Shown in pieces: positions 57,372 through 64,000 of a stretch of 64,000 bases of DNA. A program made the translations under genes and the position numbers. The DNA is from CAIKMD01 sp963740675 (GTDB taxonomy: Bacteria > Pseudomonadota > Alphaproteobacteria > ATCC43930 > CGMCC-115725): positions 310,001-374,000 of the forward strand of contig CAVUFS010000001.1 of NCBI GenBank assembly GCA_963740675.1, given 5' to 3'. The notes beneath the pieces are model-generated. The model had not been told where the DNA came from. It searched no databases and saw nothing but the letters and a program-made list of their open reading frames with translations. How positions within the stretch are numbered: position 1 is the first letter of the stretch; each line of letters starts with the position of its first letter.

Positions 57372-57429
57372 GATTAAATCTTCCAAGCCGTTCGATAGTG
57401 ACGCTCGTCAAATTGGTAGGAGTATCATC

Positions 57430-57900
57430 ATGAAGGTCTGTCAGCATCTCTGGTTCGAGAAAGACATGGAAGCGGCGCTGCGCTTCTATGTATCGCTGAT
57501 TCCCGGTTCCTCGCTCGATTTTCTCTCGACCATCCCGGCCGATACGCCGAGCGGCCCGGCCGGCACCGTCAAGATTGCCGCCTTCACGCTCGGCGATCAG
57601 CGCTATCGCGCGATCGAGGCCGGGCCGTTCGATCCCCAGAGCCGCAATTTCTCGATCATGGTCGAATGCGATACGCAGGCCGAGGTCGATCGTTTGTGGG
57701 ATGCGCTGACCGCCGGCGGCAAAGGCATCGCCTGTGGTTGGCTGACCGACCGCTGGGGCATCACCTGGCAGATCACGCCGGCGCGGCTTCTCTACCTGAT
57801 CAACGATCCGGATCGCGCCAAGGGTAAGCGGGTCATGGAAGCGATGATGAAGATGGTGAAATTCGATATCGCCGAACTCGAAGCCGCGGCACGGGGATAG
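57430..57900 (+). CDS. VOC-family protein (PhnB / 3-demethylubiquinone methyltransferase-like)
   Basis: A 156-aa glyoxalase-fold protein: KVCQHLWFEKDMEAALRFYV at the start, GPFDPQSRNFSIMVECD in the middle and the WLTDRWGITWQITP ending. The extra C-terminal tail (MEAMMKMVKFDIAELEAA) is usual for this subfamily. TAGGAG lies 8 nt before ATG 57430; the longer frame upstream is repeat sequence. Reaction unknown. Confidence 0.84.
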   Translation: MKVCQHLWFEKDMEAALRFYVSLIPGSSLDFLSTIPADTPSGPAGTVKIAAFTLGDQRYRAIEAGPFDPQSRNFSIMVECDTQAEVDRLWDALTAGGKGIACGWLTDRWGITWQITPARLLYLINDPDRAKGKRVMEAMMKMVKFDIAELEAAARG

Positions 57901-57911
57901 TCTCGCCGCGA

Positions 57912-60221
57912 TCAGCGGCGATTGAGCGTGCGCTCCGCCGCGTCGACGATGGCGTCGGCATCGATGCCCTGGCTCGCATAGAGATCGGCGATGTCACCCG
58001 ATTGCCCGAAGTGATCGACGCCGAGCGGCGCGATGCGCTGACCGCGTACTGCACCGAGCCAGGAAAGCGTGGCCGGATGGCCATCGGTTACCGTGACCAG
58101 CGCGGCATCGCGCGCCAACGGCTTGAGTAGGCGATCGATGGTTGATGCGCCTGGCGCTTCGAGCCAACCGCGATGCAGAAGATCGGCCGAGGTTATGATC
58201 ATCAGCCCGATGCGCGGATGACGCGCGCCGAGCCGCGCGACGGCTTCGATCGCTTCGGGTGTCACCGCGCCGATGCTGACGATGGCGAGCTCCGCCGGCT
58301 CGCCCGGTTCGCGCAGCCAATAGCCGCCTTGCGTCGCGAGTGCTTGATCAAGCTGCCGCCGCGGCTGATCGATCGCGCGCGTCGAAAGGCGAAGATAAAC
58401 AGAGCCACCATCCTCGCGTTGCAGGTGTTCGAAAGCCCAGCCCATGATCGCCCGCAACTCGTCGATGAAAGCCGGCTCGAACATTGTGAGGCCGGGCTGG
58501 CCCAGGCCGATGAGCGGCGTGACGATCGACTGATGCGCGCCACCTTCGGGGGCAAGCGATATGCCCGAAGGCGTTGCGACCAGCAGGAAGCGCGCATCCT
58601 GATAGCAGGCGTAGTTGAGCGCATCGAGGCCGCGCTCGATGAAGGGATCGTAGACCGTGCCGATCGGTAAGAGGCGCGCGCCGAAGACCGGTTCGGCGAG
58701 GCCGAGCGCGGCGAGTGAGAGGAAGAGGTTGTTTTCGGCGATGCCGAGCTCGATATGCCGTCCTTGCGGCGAATGGACCCAGCGCTGGATCGAGGGAAGC
58801 TTGCGATCGCGGAACACATCGCCATGCGGCGCGCGCGCGAAGAGCCCGACCTGATTGACCCAGCCGCCAAGGTTGGTCGAAACGGTCACATCCGGAGACG
58901 TCGTCACGACGCGCTGCGCGAGGGCGCTGTCGGATCTCGCCAGCTCGAACAGAAAACGGCCAAAGCCTTCCTGTGTCGATCCGTGGTCGCTCGCCGGGGC
59001 CGCGACGGCCGGCATCGCCAGTGTCGTCGCATGCGCGGCTTTGCGCGGCAAGCCCAGCTTCTTCGGCAGGCCATCGACAAAGGCGAGGAGGCGCTGTGCC
59101 GCCACTTCATCCAGGCCGGCGAATTTCTCCCATTCCTCTCCCGGCAGGATGCCTTGCGCTTTACGGAAAGCGTCCATCTGGGCCTCGGTCATGAGACCGG
59201 CGTGATTGTCCTTATGCCCGGCAAAGGGCAGGCCCATGCCCTTGATCGTGTAGGCAACAAAGCATGTCGGTTGTTCGGTGGCGCTGGCGCGATCGAAAGC
59301 GTCGACCACTGTCGCCATGTCATGACCGCCCAGATTGGTCATCAGGCGGTGGAGCGATGCGTCGTCGTGACTCGCGAGCAGGCGCTTGATGCCGGCGTCG
59401 TCGCCAAGCGTCGCTTCGATCTCGCGGCGAAAGCCGGCGCCGCCTTCGAAAGTGAGCGCGGAATAGAGATCGTTCGGGCAATGATCGATCCAGTGCCGGA
59501 GCGCGTCGCCGCCGGGCTCGGCGAAAGCTGCTTCGAGCCGCTTGCCGTATTTCAGCAGCACGACATTCCAGCCGACGGTCGCGAAGAAAGATTGGATCTT
59601 CTGGAAGAGCAGATCGGAAACGACGCCATCGAGGCTATGGCGGTTGTAATCGATCACCCACCAGAGATTGCGCACATCGTGCTTCCAGCCTTCGAGCAGC
59701 GCCTCGAAGACATTGCCTTCGTCGAGCTCGGCGTCGCCCATCAGCGCGATCATGCGGCCGGGTTCGCCGTCGAGGAGCTTATGCGTCGCGAGGTAATCCT
59801 GCGCGATGCTGGCGAAGAGCGTCATGCCGACGCCCAGCCCCACCGAGCCGGTCGAGAAATCCACCGGCACCGTGTCCTTGGTGCGGGAAGGATAAGATTG
59901 CGCGCCGCCGAAGCCGCGGAATCGCTCGAGCGCGTCGCGGCTTTGCAGCCCCATCAGATACATGATCGCATGCATCACCGGCGCCGCATGCGGCTTCACC
60001 GCGATGCGGTCCTGCGGCCGGAGCGCGTGACCGTAAAGCGCCGCGAGCAGGGTCACCGAGGACGCACAACTTGCCTGATGGCCGCCGACTTTCAGCCCGT
60101 CGCGGCTCTCGCGCAGATGATTGGCATGATGAATCGTCCAGGACGACAGCCACAGCGCGCGGCGTTCGAGATCCTCGAGCGTCGTGATCGCCGCGGTTTG
60201 CGGACGAGCAATCGTGTCCAT
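57912..60221 (-). CDS. AceE-like 2-oxoacid dehydrogenase E1 / transketolase-type enzyme (MdeB-like)
   Basis: A 769-aa TPP enzyme. GDAELDEGN near residue 162 with DYNRHSLDG about 30 residues later is the TPP/Mg site of homodimeric E1 proteins (AceE type); GIAENNLFLSLAALGLAEP is the transketolase-like catalytic strand, and the ending GVDHFGQSGDIADLYASQGI is the AceE C-terminal domain. It is shorter than AceE (about 890 aa) and has the divergent Lrp gene found beside MdeB, an alpha-ketobutyrate E1 in methionine breakdown. No E2/E3 nearby. The start at 60221 has no clear ribosome binding site. Confidence 0.82.
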   Translation of the reverse strand: MDTIARPQTAAITTLEDLERRALWLSSWTIHHANHLRESRDGLKVGGHQASCASSVTLLAALYGHALRPQDRIAVKPHAAPVMHAIMYLMGLQSRDALERFRGFGGAQSYPSRTKDTVPVDFSTGSVGLGVGMTLFASIAQDYLATHKLLDGEPGRMIALMGDAELDEGNVFEALLEGWKHDVRNLWWVIDYNRHSLDGVVSDLLFQKIQSFFATVGWNVVLLKYGKRLEAAFAEPGGDALRHWIDHCPNDLYSALTFEGGAGFRREIEATLGDDAGIKRLLASHDDASLHRLMTNLGGHDMATVVDAFDRASATEQPTCFVAYTIKGMGLPFAGHKDNHAGLMTEAQMDAFRKAQGILPGEEWEKFAGLDEVAAQRLLAFVDGLPKKLGLPRKAAHATTLAMPAVAAPASDHGSTQEGFGRFLFELARSDSALAQRVVTTSPDVTVSTNLGGWVNQVGLFARAPHGDVFRDRKLPSIQRWVHSPQGRHIELGIAENNLFLSLAALGLAEPVFGARLLPIGTVYDPFIERGLDALNYACYQDARFLLVATPSGISLAPEGGAHQSIVTPLIGLGQPGLTMFEPAFIDELRAIMGWAFEHLQREDGGSVYLRLSTRAIDQPRRQLDQALATQGGYWLREPGEPAELAIVSIGAVTPEAIEAVARLGARHPRIGLMIITSADLLHRGWLEAPGASTIDRLLKPLARDAALVTVTDGHPATLSWLGAVRGQRIAPLGVDHFGQSGDIADLYASQGIDADAIVDAAERTLNRR

Positions 60222-60302
60222 CGCCGGAAGTATATGCTTGTCGCGCCGACGGGTCCTTGCGAAGATGGCGCAATTCCAAGCGGGTTTTCGCGGAGATGTT
60301 GC

Positions 60303-60866
60303 GTGGCAATGGCAAATTCTGGCGAGAAATTGCGTGACGCGCCGCTGGACGCAATCGACCGCAAAATCCTCGCCCAGCTCCAGGACGATGCCCGGATCGC
60401 CAATGTTGCGCTCGCCGATGCCGTCGGTTTGAGCCCGGCGCCGTGTCTGCGGCGGGTGCGTGCGCTCGAGGAACAGGGCGTGATCCGAAAACATGTGACG
60501 CTGGTCGATCCCGCCGCGGTCGGGCTCGCCGTCAGCGTCTTCGTCCATGTTTCGCTCGAGCGCCAGATTGAACCGTCGCTGAAGCGCTTTGAGGCCGCGA
60601 TCCTCACTCGGCCCGAGGTGATGGAATGCTATCTGATGACCGGCGATGCCGATTACTTGCTGCGCGTGGTCTGCGCCGATCTCAGCGCCTATGAGCGGTT
60701 CCTGCTCGATCATCTGACGCAGGTGCCGGGCGTCGCCTCGATCCGCTCGTCATTCTCGCTCAAGCAGGTGAAGTATTCGACCGCGCTACCGGTCGTGGTC
60801 GCGCCGTCTCAGCGCCAATCCTCTCAGCGCCAATCCTCTAGGGCGAAAACATCAGGCCGGTCGTAG
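60303..60866 (+). CDS. Lrp/AsnC-family transcriptional regulator
   Basis: A 187-aa Lrp-type regulator: wHTH at residues ~14-65 (LDAIDRKILAQLQDDARIAN, VGLSPAPCLRRVRALEEQG) and the RAM ligand domain with VMECYLMTGDADYLLRVVC. GTG 60303 is preferred since GGAG lies 7 nt before it; ATG 60309 is the alternative. It is 81 bp from the divergent MdeB-like gene, which it probably regulates in response to an amino acid. Its C-terminal tail is lengthened by a 15-bp tandem duplication (60809-60838) and overlaps the convergent GNAT gene by 43 bp. Confidence 0.9.
   Translation: MAMANSGEKLRDAPLDAIDRKILAQLQDDARIANVALADAVGLSPAPCLRRVRALEEQGVIRKHVTLVDPAAVGLAVSVFVHVSLERQIEPSLKRFEAAILTRPEVMECYLMTGDADYLLRVVCADLSAYERFLLDHLTQVPGVASIRSSFSLKQVKYSTALPVVVAPSQRQSSQRQSSRAKTSGRS
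60809..60838. repeat. Perfect 15-bp tandem duplication in a convergent gene overlap
   Basis: TCAGCGCCAATCCTC occurs at 60809-60823 and again at 60824-60838. On the minus strand each copy reads GAG GAT TGG CGC TGA, the last four codons and stop of the GNAT gene; on the plus strand it adds SQRQS to the Lrp tail. Confidence 0.9.
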
Positions 60867-61765
60867 ATGTCGATCCACGGCCGATGCATGGCGACGCCTT
60901 GCAGCGTTGAGCGGAAGCCGGCGGCGATCATCAGGCGATAGGCTTCCATCGCACCCATATTGACGCCGGCGTTGAGCTTCGTTGCGCCATTGCGGTGCGC
61001 GAAATCGTTGGCCGCATCGAGCAGGCGCTGAAAATCGCGCGCGGCATTGGGGCCCGGCCGCGCCGCCGCAAATTTCGCATAGGCGATGCCGGTATCGGCT
61101 TCGCTGCCCGCCCCGAAATGGCAGATGATGAAGCCGGTGATCGCCGAGCCTTCGGTCAACACGATCGCATCGGCGGTCGGATGCGCGATCACCATCGCGA
61201 TCTCGTCGCGCAGATCGAGGCCGGGATAAAGTCGATCGGTCAGCGCCGCGCATTGCCCGATCGCATCGTGTTGCTCGGCCGCGCTCATCGCCGTCAGCGA
61301 GCGCGCCTGCGGCACGGGGCTCGGCGCCGTTACCGGTCGGCTCATGACCGCGGTCAGGCTGCGCGGCCAGAAGCCATAGCGCTGATAGAGCCCGACATGC
61401 GTGAGGCTGGCCGGGAAGGTAAAGAGTGCCGCGGCGCGGCACTGCCAGTTTTCGTAGATCGGCATCGTCGCGTCGAGCAGTTGGCGCGCGATGCCGCTGC
61501 GCCAATATTGCGGATGAACGGCAAGCGGGCCGAAGATGCCGAGGCTGCCCCAGCGGCTCGAAATGGCGACGCCGGCGATCGCGCCGTCTTGCTCGGCCAG
61601 GATCGCGCCATCCGGCCAGGCGCGTCGGCGTATCTCGATGAGGCGCGACGTGCCGGAAAAGCTCAGGGGGTCGGGCAGGCCGAAATAGGTGCCGAAAGCG
61701 AGGCGGCGGACTTTGTCCGCGGCTTCGACATCGGATTCTTCGAGGGGACGGATGGTGAGGCTCAT
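60824..61765 (-). CDS. GNAT-family N-acetyltransferase
   Basis: A 313-aa acetyltransferase. The acetyl-CoA loop is in LAVHPQYWRSGIARQLL near residue 90 and the N-terminal strand block in RPLEESDVEAADKVRRLAFG. The second half (from about residue 160) looks like another, less conserved GNAT domain, so it may be a two-domain enzyme. It ends EDWR at the first copy of the 15-bp duplication. ATG 61765 is 31 bp from the divergent HemD-like gene; the longer frame upstream of it is antisense to that gene. Substrate unknown. Confidence 0.82.
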   Translation of the reverse strand: MSLTIRPLEESDVEAADKVRRLAFGTYFGLPDPLSFSGTSRLIEIRRRAWPDGAILAEQDGAIAGVAISSRWGSLGIFGPLAVHPQYWRSGIARQLLDATMPIYENWQCRAAALFTFPASLTHVGLYQRYGFWPRSLTAVMSRPVTAPSPVPQARSLTAMSAAEQHDAIGQCAALTDRLYPGLDLRDEIAMVIAHPTADAIVLTEGSAITGFIICHFGAGSEADTGIAYAKFAAARPGPNAARDFQRLLDAANDFAHRNGATKLNAGVNMGAMEAYRLMIAAGFRSTLQGVAMHRPWIDIYDRPDVFALEDWR

Positions 61766-61796
61766 CGCCGCGATCATAGCGTGGTAGAATCCGGCG

Positions 61797-62648
61797 ATGG
61801 AAGCCGAACAGTCATCATCGGAAAAGCCGCTCGCCGGCCGGCGCATCCTCGTGCCCGAGAGCCGCGAGCTCGATCTTTTCGCACGCATGCTGGAAGAGCG
61901 CGGCGCCGTCGCCGCGCGCTGTCCGCTGGTCACGATCAACGATCTCGAAGACCCGGCACCGGTTGAGGCTTGGCTGCAACGACTCAGCGCCGGTGCGCTC
62001 GATGATCTCATCCTGCTCACTGGCGAAGGGCTGCGGCGGCTGATGGGTGTGGCGCAACGCGCGGGGATCGGGGCACAAGCGCTCGCCGCGTTGAAACAGT
62101 TGCGCACCGTCACGCGGGGACCGAAACCCGCGCGTGTGCTCCGCGAGTTGGGCCTCGCGCCGGGACTTGCGGCCGAGACGCCGACCACCGCCGGCGTGAT
62201 CGCGACGCTGAAGCGGGAAAATCTCAACAACCGCACCGTCGGCGTGCAGCTCTATCCTGGCAATCCGAACGCGCCGCTGCTCGATTTCCTGCGCGAAGCG
62301 GGCGCGACGGCTGTGCCGATCGTGCCTTATCGTTATGCTTCGGATACGGAGAGCGAGCAGGTCGATGCCGCGATCCGCGGCATGGCGGCGGGAAAATTCG
62401 ATGCCGTTGCTTTCACCAGCACGCCGCAGATCGAGCGGCTGGAGGAAGTCGCCAAGCAGCGCGGGATCGAAGCGGAATTGCGCCAAGGGCTTGCGCGCGT
62501 CCTCATCGCCGCGGTGGGACCGGTCGCAGCCAGTGCATTGACGAAACGGGGTTTTCATGTCGCGGCGATGCCGGAATCGAGCTTTCATCTGAAGCCGATG
62601 GTCAACGCTTTGGTGGAAGCGCTTTCATCCAATTCATCGCGAATATGA
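61797..62648 (+). CDS. Uroporphyrinogen-III synthase (HemD) family protein
   Basis: A 283-aa two-lobe protein: RRILVPESRELDLFARMLEERGAVAARCPLV opens the first lobe (core quoted: ILVPESRELDLFARMLEE), DAVAFTSTPQIERLEE and VAAVGPVAASAL-type sequence (LIAAVGPVAASALTKRG) close the second. This is the HemD fold that makes uroporphyrinogen III in heme synthesis. No other hem gene is near, and the first lobe has LILLTGEGLRRL in place of the usual FTSANGV, so a HemD-like paralog rather than the main enzyme is possible. A short 20-bp repeat spans its stop codon. Confidence 0.78.
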   Translation: MEAEQSSSEKPLAGRRILVPESRELDLFARMLEERGAVAARCPLVTINDLEDPAPVEAWLQRLSAGALDDLILLTGEGLRRLMGVAQRAGIGAQALAALKQLRTVTRGPKPARVLRELGLAPGLAAETPTTAGVIATLKRENLNNRTVGVQLYPGNPNAPLLDFLREAGATAVPIVPYRYASDTESEQVDAAIRGMAAGKFDAVAFTSTPQIERLEEVAKQRGIEAELRQGLARVLIAAVGPVAASALTKRGFHVAAMPESSFHLKPMVNALVEALSSNSSRI

Positions 62649-62678
62649 AATCTTCTTTATCGCGAACATGAAATCTTC
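62636..62678 (+). repeat. Imperfect 20-bp direct repeat over the hemD-like stop codon
   Basis: ATCGCGAATATGAAATCTTC (62636-62655) and ATCGCGAACATGAAATCTTC (62659-62678) differ at one base, with a 23-bp period. The stop codon TGA lies in the first copy. The rest of the gap to the phasin gene (62679-62803) shows no gene. Confidence 0.7.
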
Positions 62679-62803
62679 GCGCGTTATTGGACCAGTCTAA
62701 CTTCCGTCACATTACGGCGTTAGCCTGTTACCCTCGTCAAACCAATCGGCGCAACTTGGCTTCATTCGACTCCTGCGGCAGGAAATGAGGAGGCATACGC
62801 ATC

Positions 62804-63265
62804 ATGGCGCGAGGACAAAAAATCGGAATCGACGAAAGGGTGGAGAGTACGATGGAAGCGGCGTCGCAGCCGTTCTTCGACGGTTCGGTTGCATACATGC
62901 TGAGCTGGCCGGTTGAGGCGTGGCTGCGCGCTCAGGCCGGGATACTCAAAGCGAGCGAGCCGGTGGCGACGGGCTGGCTCGAGCGGCGATGCGCCGCCGC
63001 GACGTCAACGCTCGATACGATCGAGCGGCTCGCCCATTGTAACGATCTCAAAGAGGCGGCATCGATCCAGCGCAGCTGGTTCGAGGAAAGCATGAAGCGG
63101 CTCGATACCGATTTCAACGCTTTCGCCGATCAAGCACTCGCCGTCTCACGCGAGACGATGTCGGCGACGCGCTCTGTTGCACAGAGCTCGGCGGACGTGG
63201 TCGCGTTCGCGATCCAGCCCGCGCAGCGCGCGACCGAGCAACCGCCGGTGGATGCGGCGGCGTAA
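62804..63265 (+). CDS. Phasin-family protein
   Basis: A 153-aa mostly helical protein without signal peptide. The segment WPVEAWLRAQAGILKASEPVATGWLERRC and the later RSWFEESMKRLDTDF and FADQALAVSRETMSATRSVA resemble the amphipathic helices of phasins, which coat polyhydroxyalkanoate granules. AGGAGG precedes the start. A clear terminator follows 26 bp after its stop. Single-gene unit. Confidence 0.72.
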   Translation: MARGQKIGIDERVESTMEAASQPFFDGSVAYMLSWPVEAWLRAQAGILKASEPVATGWLERRCAAATSTLDTIERLAHCNDLKEAASIQRSWFEESMKRLDTDFNAFADQALAVSRETMSATRSVAQSSADVVAFAIQPAQRATEQPPVDAAA

Positions 63266-63290
63266 CCTTCGCACTCATCGCGATAAAGCG

Positions 63291-63321
63291 AACCCCGCCT
63301 AGCCTCGGCTATGGCGGGGTT
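63291..63321 (+). terminator. Rho-independent-type terminator after the phasin gene
   Basis: AACCCCGCC (63291-63299) and GGCGGGGTT (63313-63321) form a perfect 9-bp stem with a 13-nt loop, followed by CATTTT. It is 26 bp after the phasin stop. Confidence 0.8.
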
Positions 63322-63470
63322 CATTTTGGTGGCTCTGCAAGCTCACCGCCCGATCCTGACAACCGGGCTTTGCATCGGGTGCTGGTTACCACTGAGCCGG
63401 TGGAGTCATGCTTGTTCGGCATCCTCCATGACTGTTTGCACCAATTCTGACGTAAGTGCCGACCATCGCG

Positions 63471-63494
63471 GTTTCAATGTGCGATCATTGAAAC
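63471..63494. other. Hairpin in the gap upstream of nothing annotated
   Basis: GTTTCAAT (63471-63478) pairs with ATTGAAAC (63487-63494), 8-nt loop. The stretch 63322-63543 contains no gene; this AT-richer dyad, about 50 bp after the stop of the minus-strand dehydrogenase, may end that gene's transcript. Confidence 0.35.
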
Positions 63495-63543
63495 GATCTT
63501 GCGTTGTTGCGTCAGCATTTCTGCCGCAACATCAATGGCTGGC

Positions 63544-64000
63544 TCAGTCCACACGAAAGATAGCTTTGCCGCGTACGCGGCGCTCGCCCAGGGCCTTTGC
63601 GACGCTCGCGAAATCGCGCCAGCTATGTTCCTCGATCTCTGGCTTGAGCGCGTCTTTGGCGATAAGCCCGGCGAGCAGCGCGAGATCGGGGCCAAAGGCT
63701 TCTTCGGGTCCCGATGCGAAAGAGTGGAAGCTTTGGATGCGCGCGTTGTTCGCAGGACCGAAGTCGCGAAAGCTGAAGCTTGTCTCTTCGCCGGAAGAAT
63801 TGCCGAAGATCACCACCGTGCCTTTCGGCTCAAGCAAGCCAATCGCTGCTTTGAGCGACGCACCGCCGGCCGATTCGAGGATCAGCCAGAATTTGCCTTG
63901 GGCTTTGGCGATGTCGTCGATAACGTTGTGCGCGCCGAGTTTCGCGAGTGGCTCGCCGCGTGCGCCGCGTGCGATGGCCGTCACCCTGGCACCCGAATGT
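63544..64000 (-). CDS. Zinc-type/quinone oxidoreductase-like medium-chain dehydrogenase, N-terminus beyond the window
   Basis: The last 151 codons of an MDR enzyme. It enters from the right edge as HSGARVTAIARG, the strand after the Rossmann glycine motif, and continues with LILESAGGASLKAAIGLL and GTVVIFGNSSGEET, ending in the family tail RRVRGKAIFRVD. The GTG at 63984 is internal, not the start. Gene continues outside the window. It is probably a quinone oxidoreductase or zinc-free alcohol dehydrogenase. Confidence 0.85.
   Translation of the reverse strand, partial: HSGARVTAIARGARGEPLAKLGAHNVIDDIAKAQGKFWLILESAGGASLKAAIGLLEPKGTVVIFGNSSGEETSFSFRDFGPANNARIQSFHSFASGPEEAFGPDLALLAGLIAKDALKPEIEEHSWRDFASVAKALGERRVRGKAIFRVD

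Noticed and set aside
57334..57429. N-terminal extension of the VOC protein beginning CCFWTPAFAGVT
   Set aside because: This is translation of the family 2 palindromic repeat; the ribosome binding site supports ATG 57430.
63474..63695. Separate 73-aa minus-strand ORF
   Set aside because: It overlaps the dehydrogenase C terminus in another frame and has no independent support.
1..64000. Insertion sequence or prophage to explain the accessory gene content
   Set aside because: No transposase, integrase, tRNA-linked attachment site or phage gene was found in any frame.

Overview
The window is a high-GC, gene-dense stretch that reads as the chromosome of an alphaproteobacterium, probably Hyphomicrobiales or a relative. 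This is inferred from codon bias, the DUF1194 and phasin genes, the many solute-binding proteins and the types of dispersed palindromic repeats. There are no rRNA, tRNA, phage, IS or CRISPR elements. About 59 protein genes are called, and almost every stretch longer than about 100 bp without a gene holds a palindromic repeat.

Most genes look catabolic and directed at aromatic or carboxylated compounds. Left part (1-5.8 kb): a frameshifted LysR regulator divergent from a NitT/TauT-type solute-binding protein, a Rieske ring-hydroxylating oxygenase, two tandem RlpA-like proteins and an old-yellow-enzyme reductase with a flavin domain. 5.9-11.4 kb (minus strand): a run VWA protein - alpha/beta hydrolase - luciferase-like monooxygenase (LLM) - M20 amidohydrolase - LLM. 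11.4-20.3 kb: 3-hydroxyisobutyrate-dehydrogenase-like enzyme and metallo-lactonase, PepN, a second LLM - hydrolase - cupin module, a thiol-dioxygenase-like pair and a metallophosphoesterase.

20.4-27.3 kb (minus strand): a likely operon of a fused TctA-TctB permease (one frameshift), a fumarase/adenylosuccinate-lyase superfamily lyase, a 4,5-dihydroxyphthalate-decarboxylase-like protein and an LLM, downstream of a LysR gene. 28.3-36.3 kb: pyrE, a TRAP transporter (DctQM fusion, DctP, plus an unannotated 32-aa ORF between them), two SDRs, a CoA-transferase and a divergent LigB-type extradiol dioxygenase. 36.5-46.9 kb: another LLM, solute-binding proteins including a tandem-duplicated pair, a VOC-type extradiol dioxygenase, a GFA enzyme broken by four frameshifts, an Ogt-AlkA repair fusion, an MFS pump and cytochrome b561. 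47-57.3 kb: quinone oxidoreductase, DUF559 nuclease, TPP enzyme divergent from a UbiD decarboxylase (frameshifted), enoyl-CoA hydratase, MarR/DoxX, serine hydrolase, small VOC/YciI proteins and a BNR-repeat protein with a broken MoaD/ThiS partner. 57.4-64 kb: AceE/MdeB-like E1 with a divergent Lrp regulator, GNAT, HemD-like, phasin and a truncated zinc-type dehydrogenase.

Two themes recur. First, uptake plus ring-attack enzymes are assembled in several small modules, with five LLMs, two unrelated kinds of extradiol dioxygenase, two decarboxylase types and five solute-binding proteins but no ABC permease or ATPase; no single known pathway is complete. Second, about ten single-base frameshifts fall in otherwise intact genes, several at short homopolymers. 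That fits assembly error at least as well as real gene decay, and it should be settled before the broken genes are interpreted.
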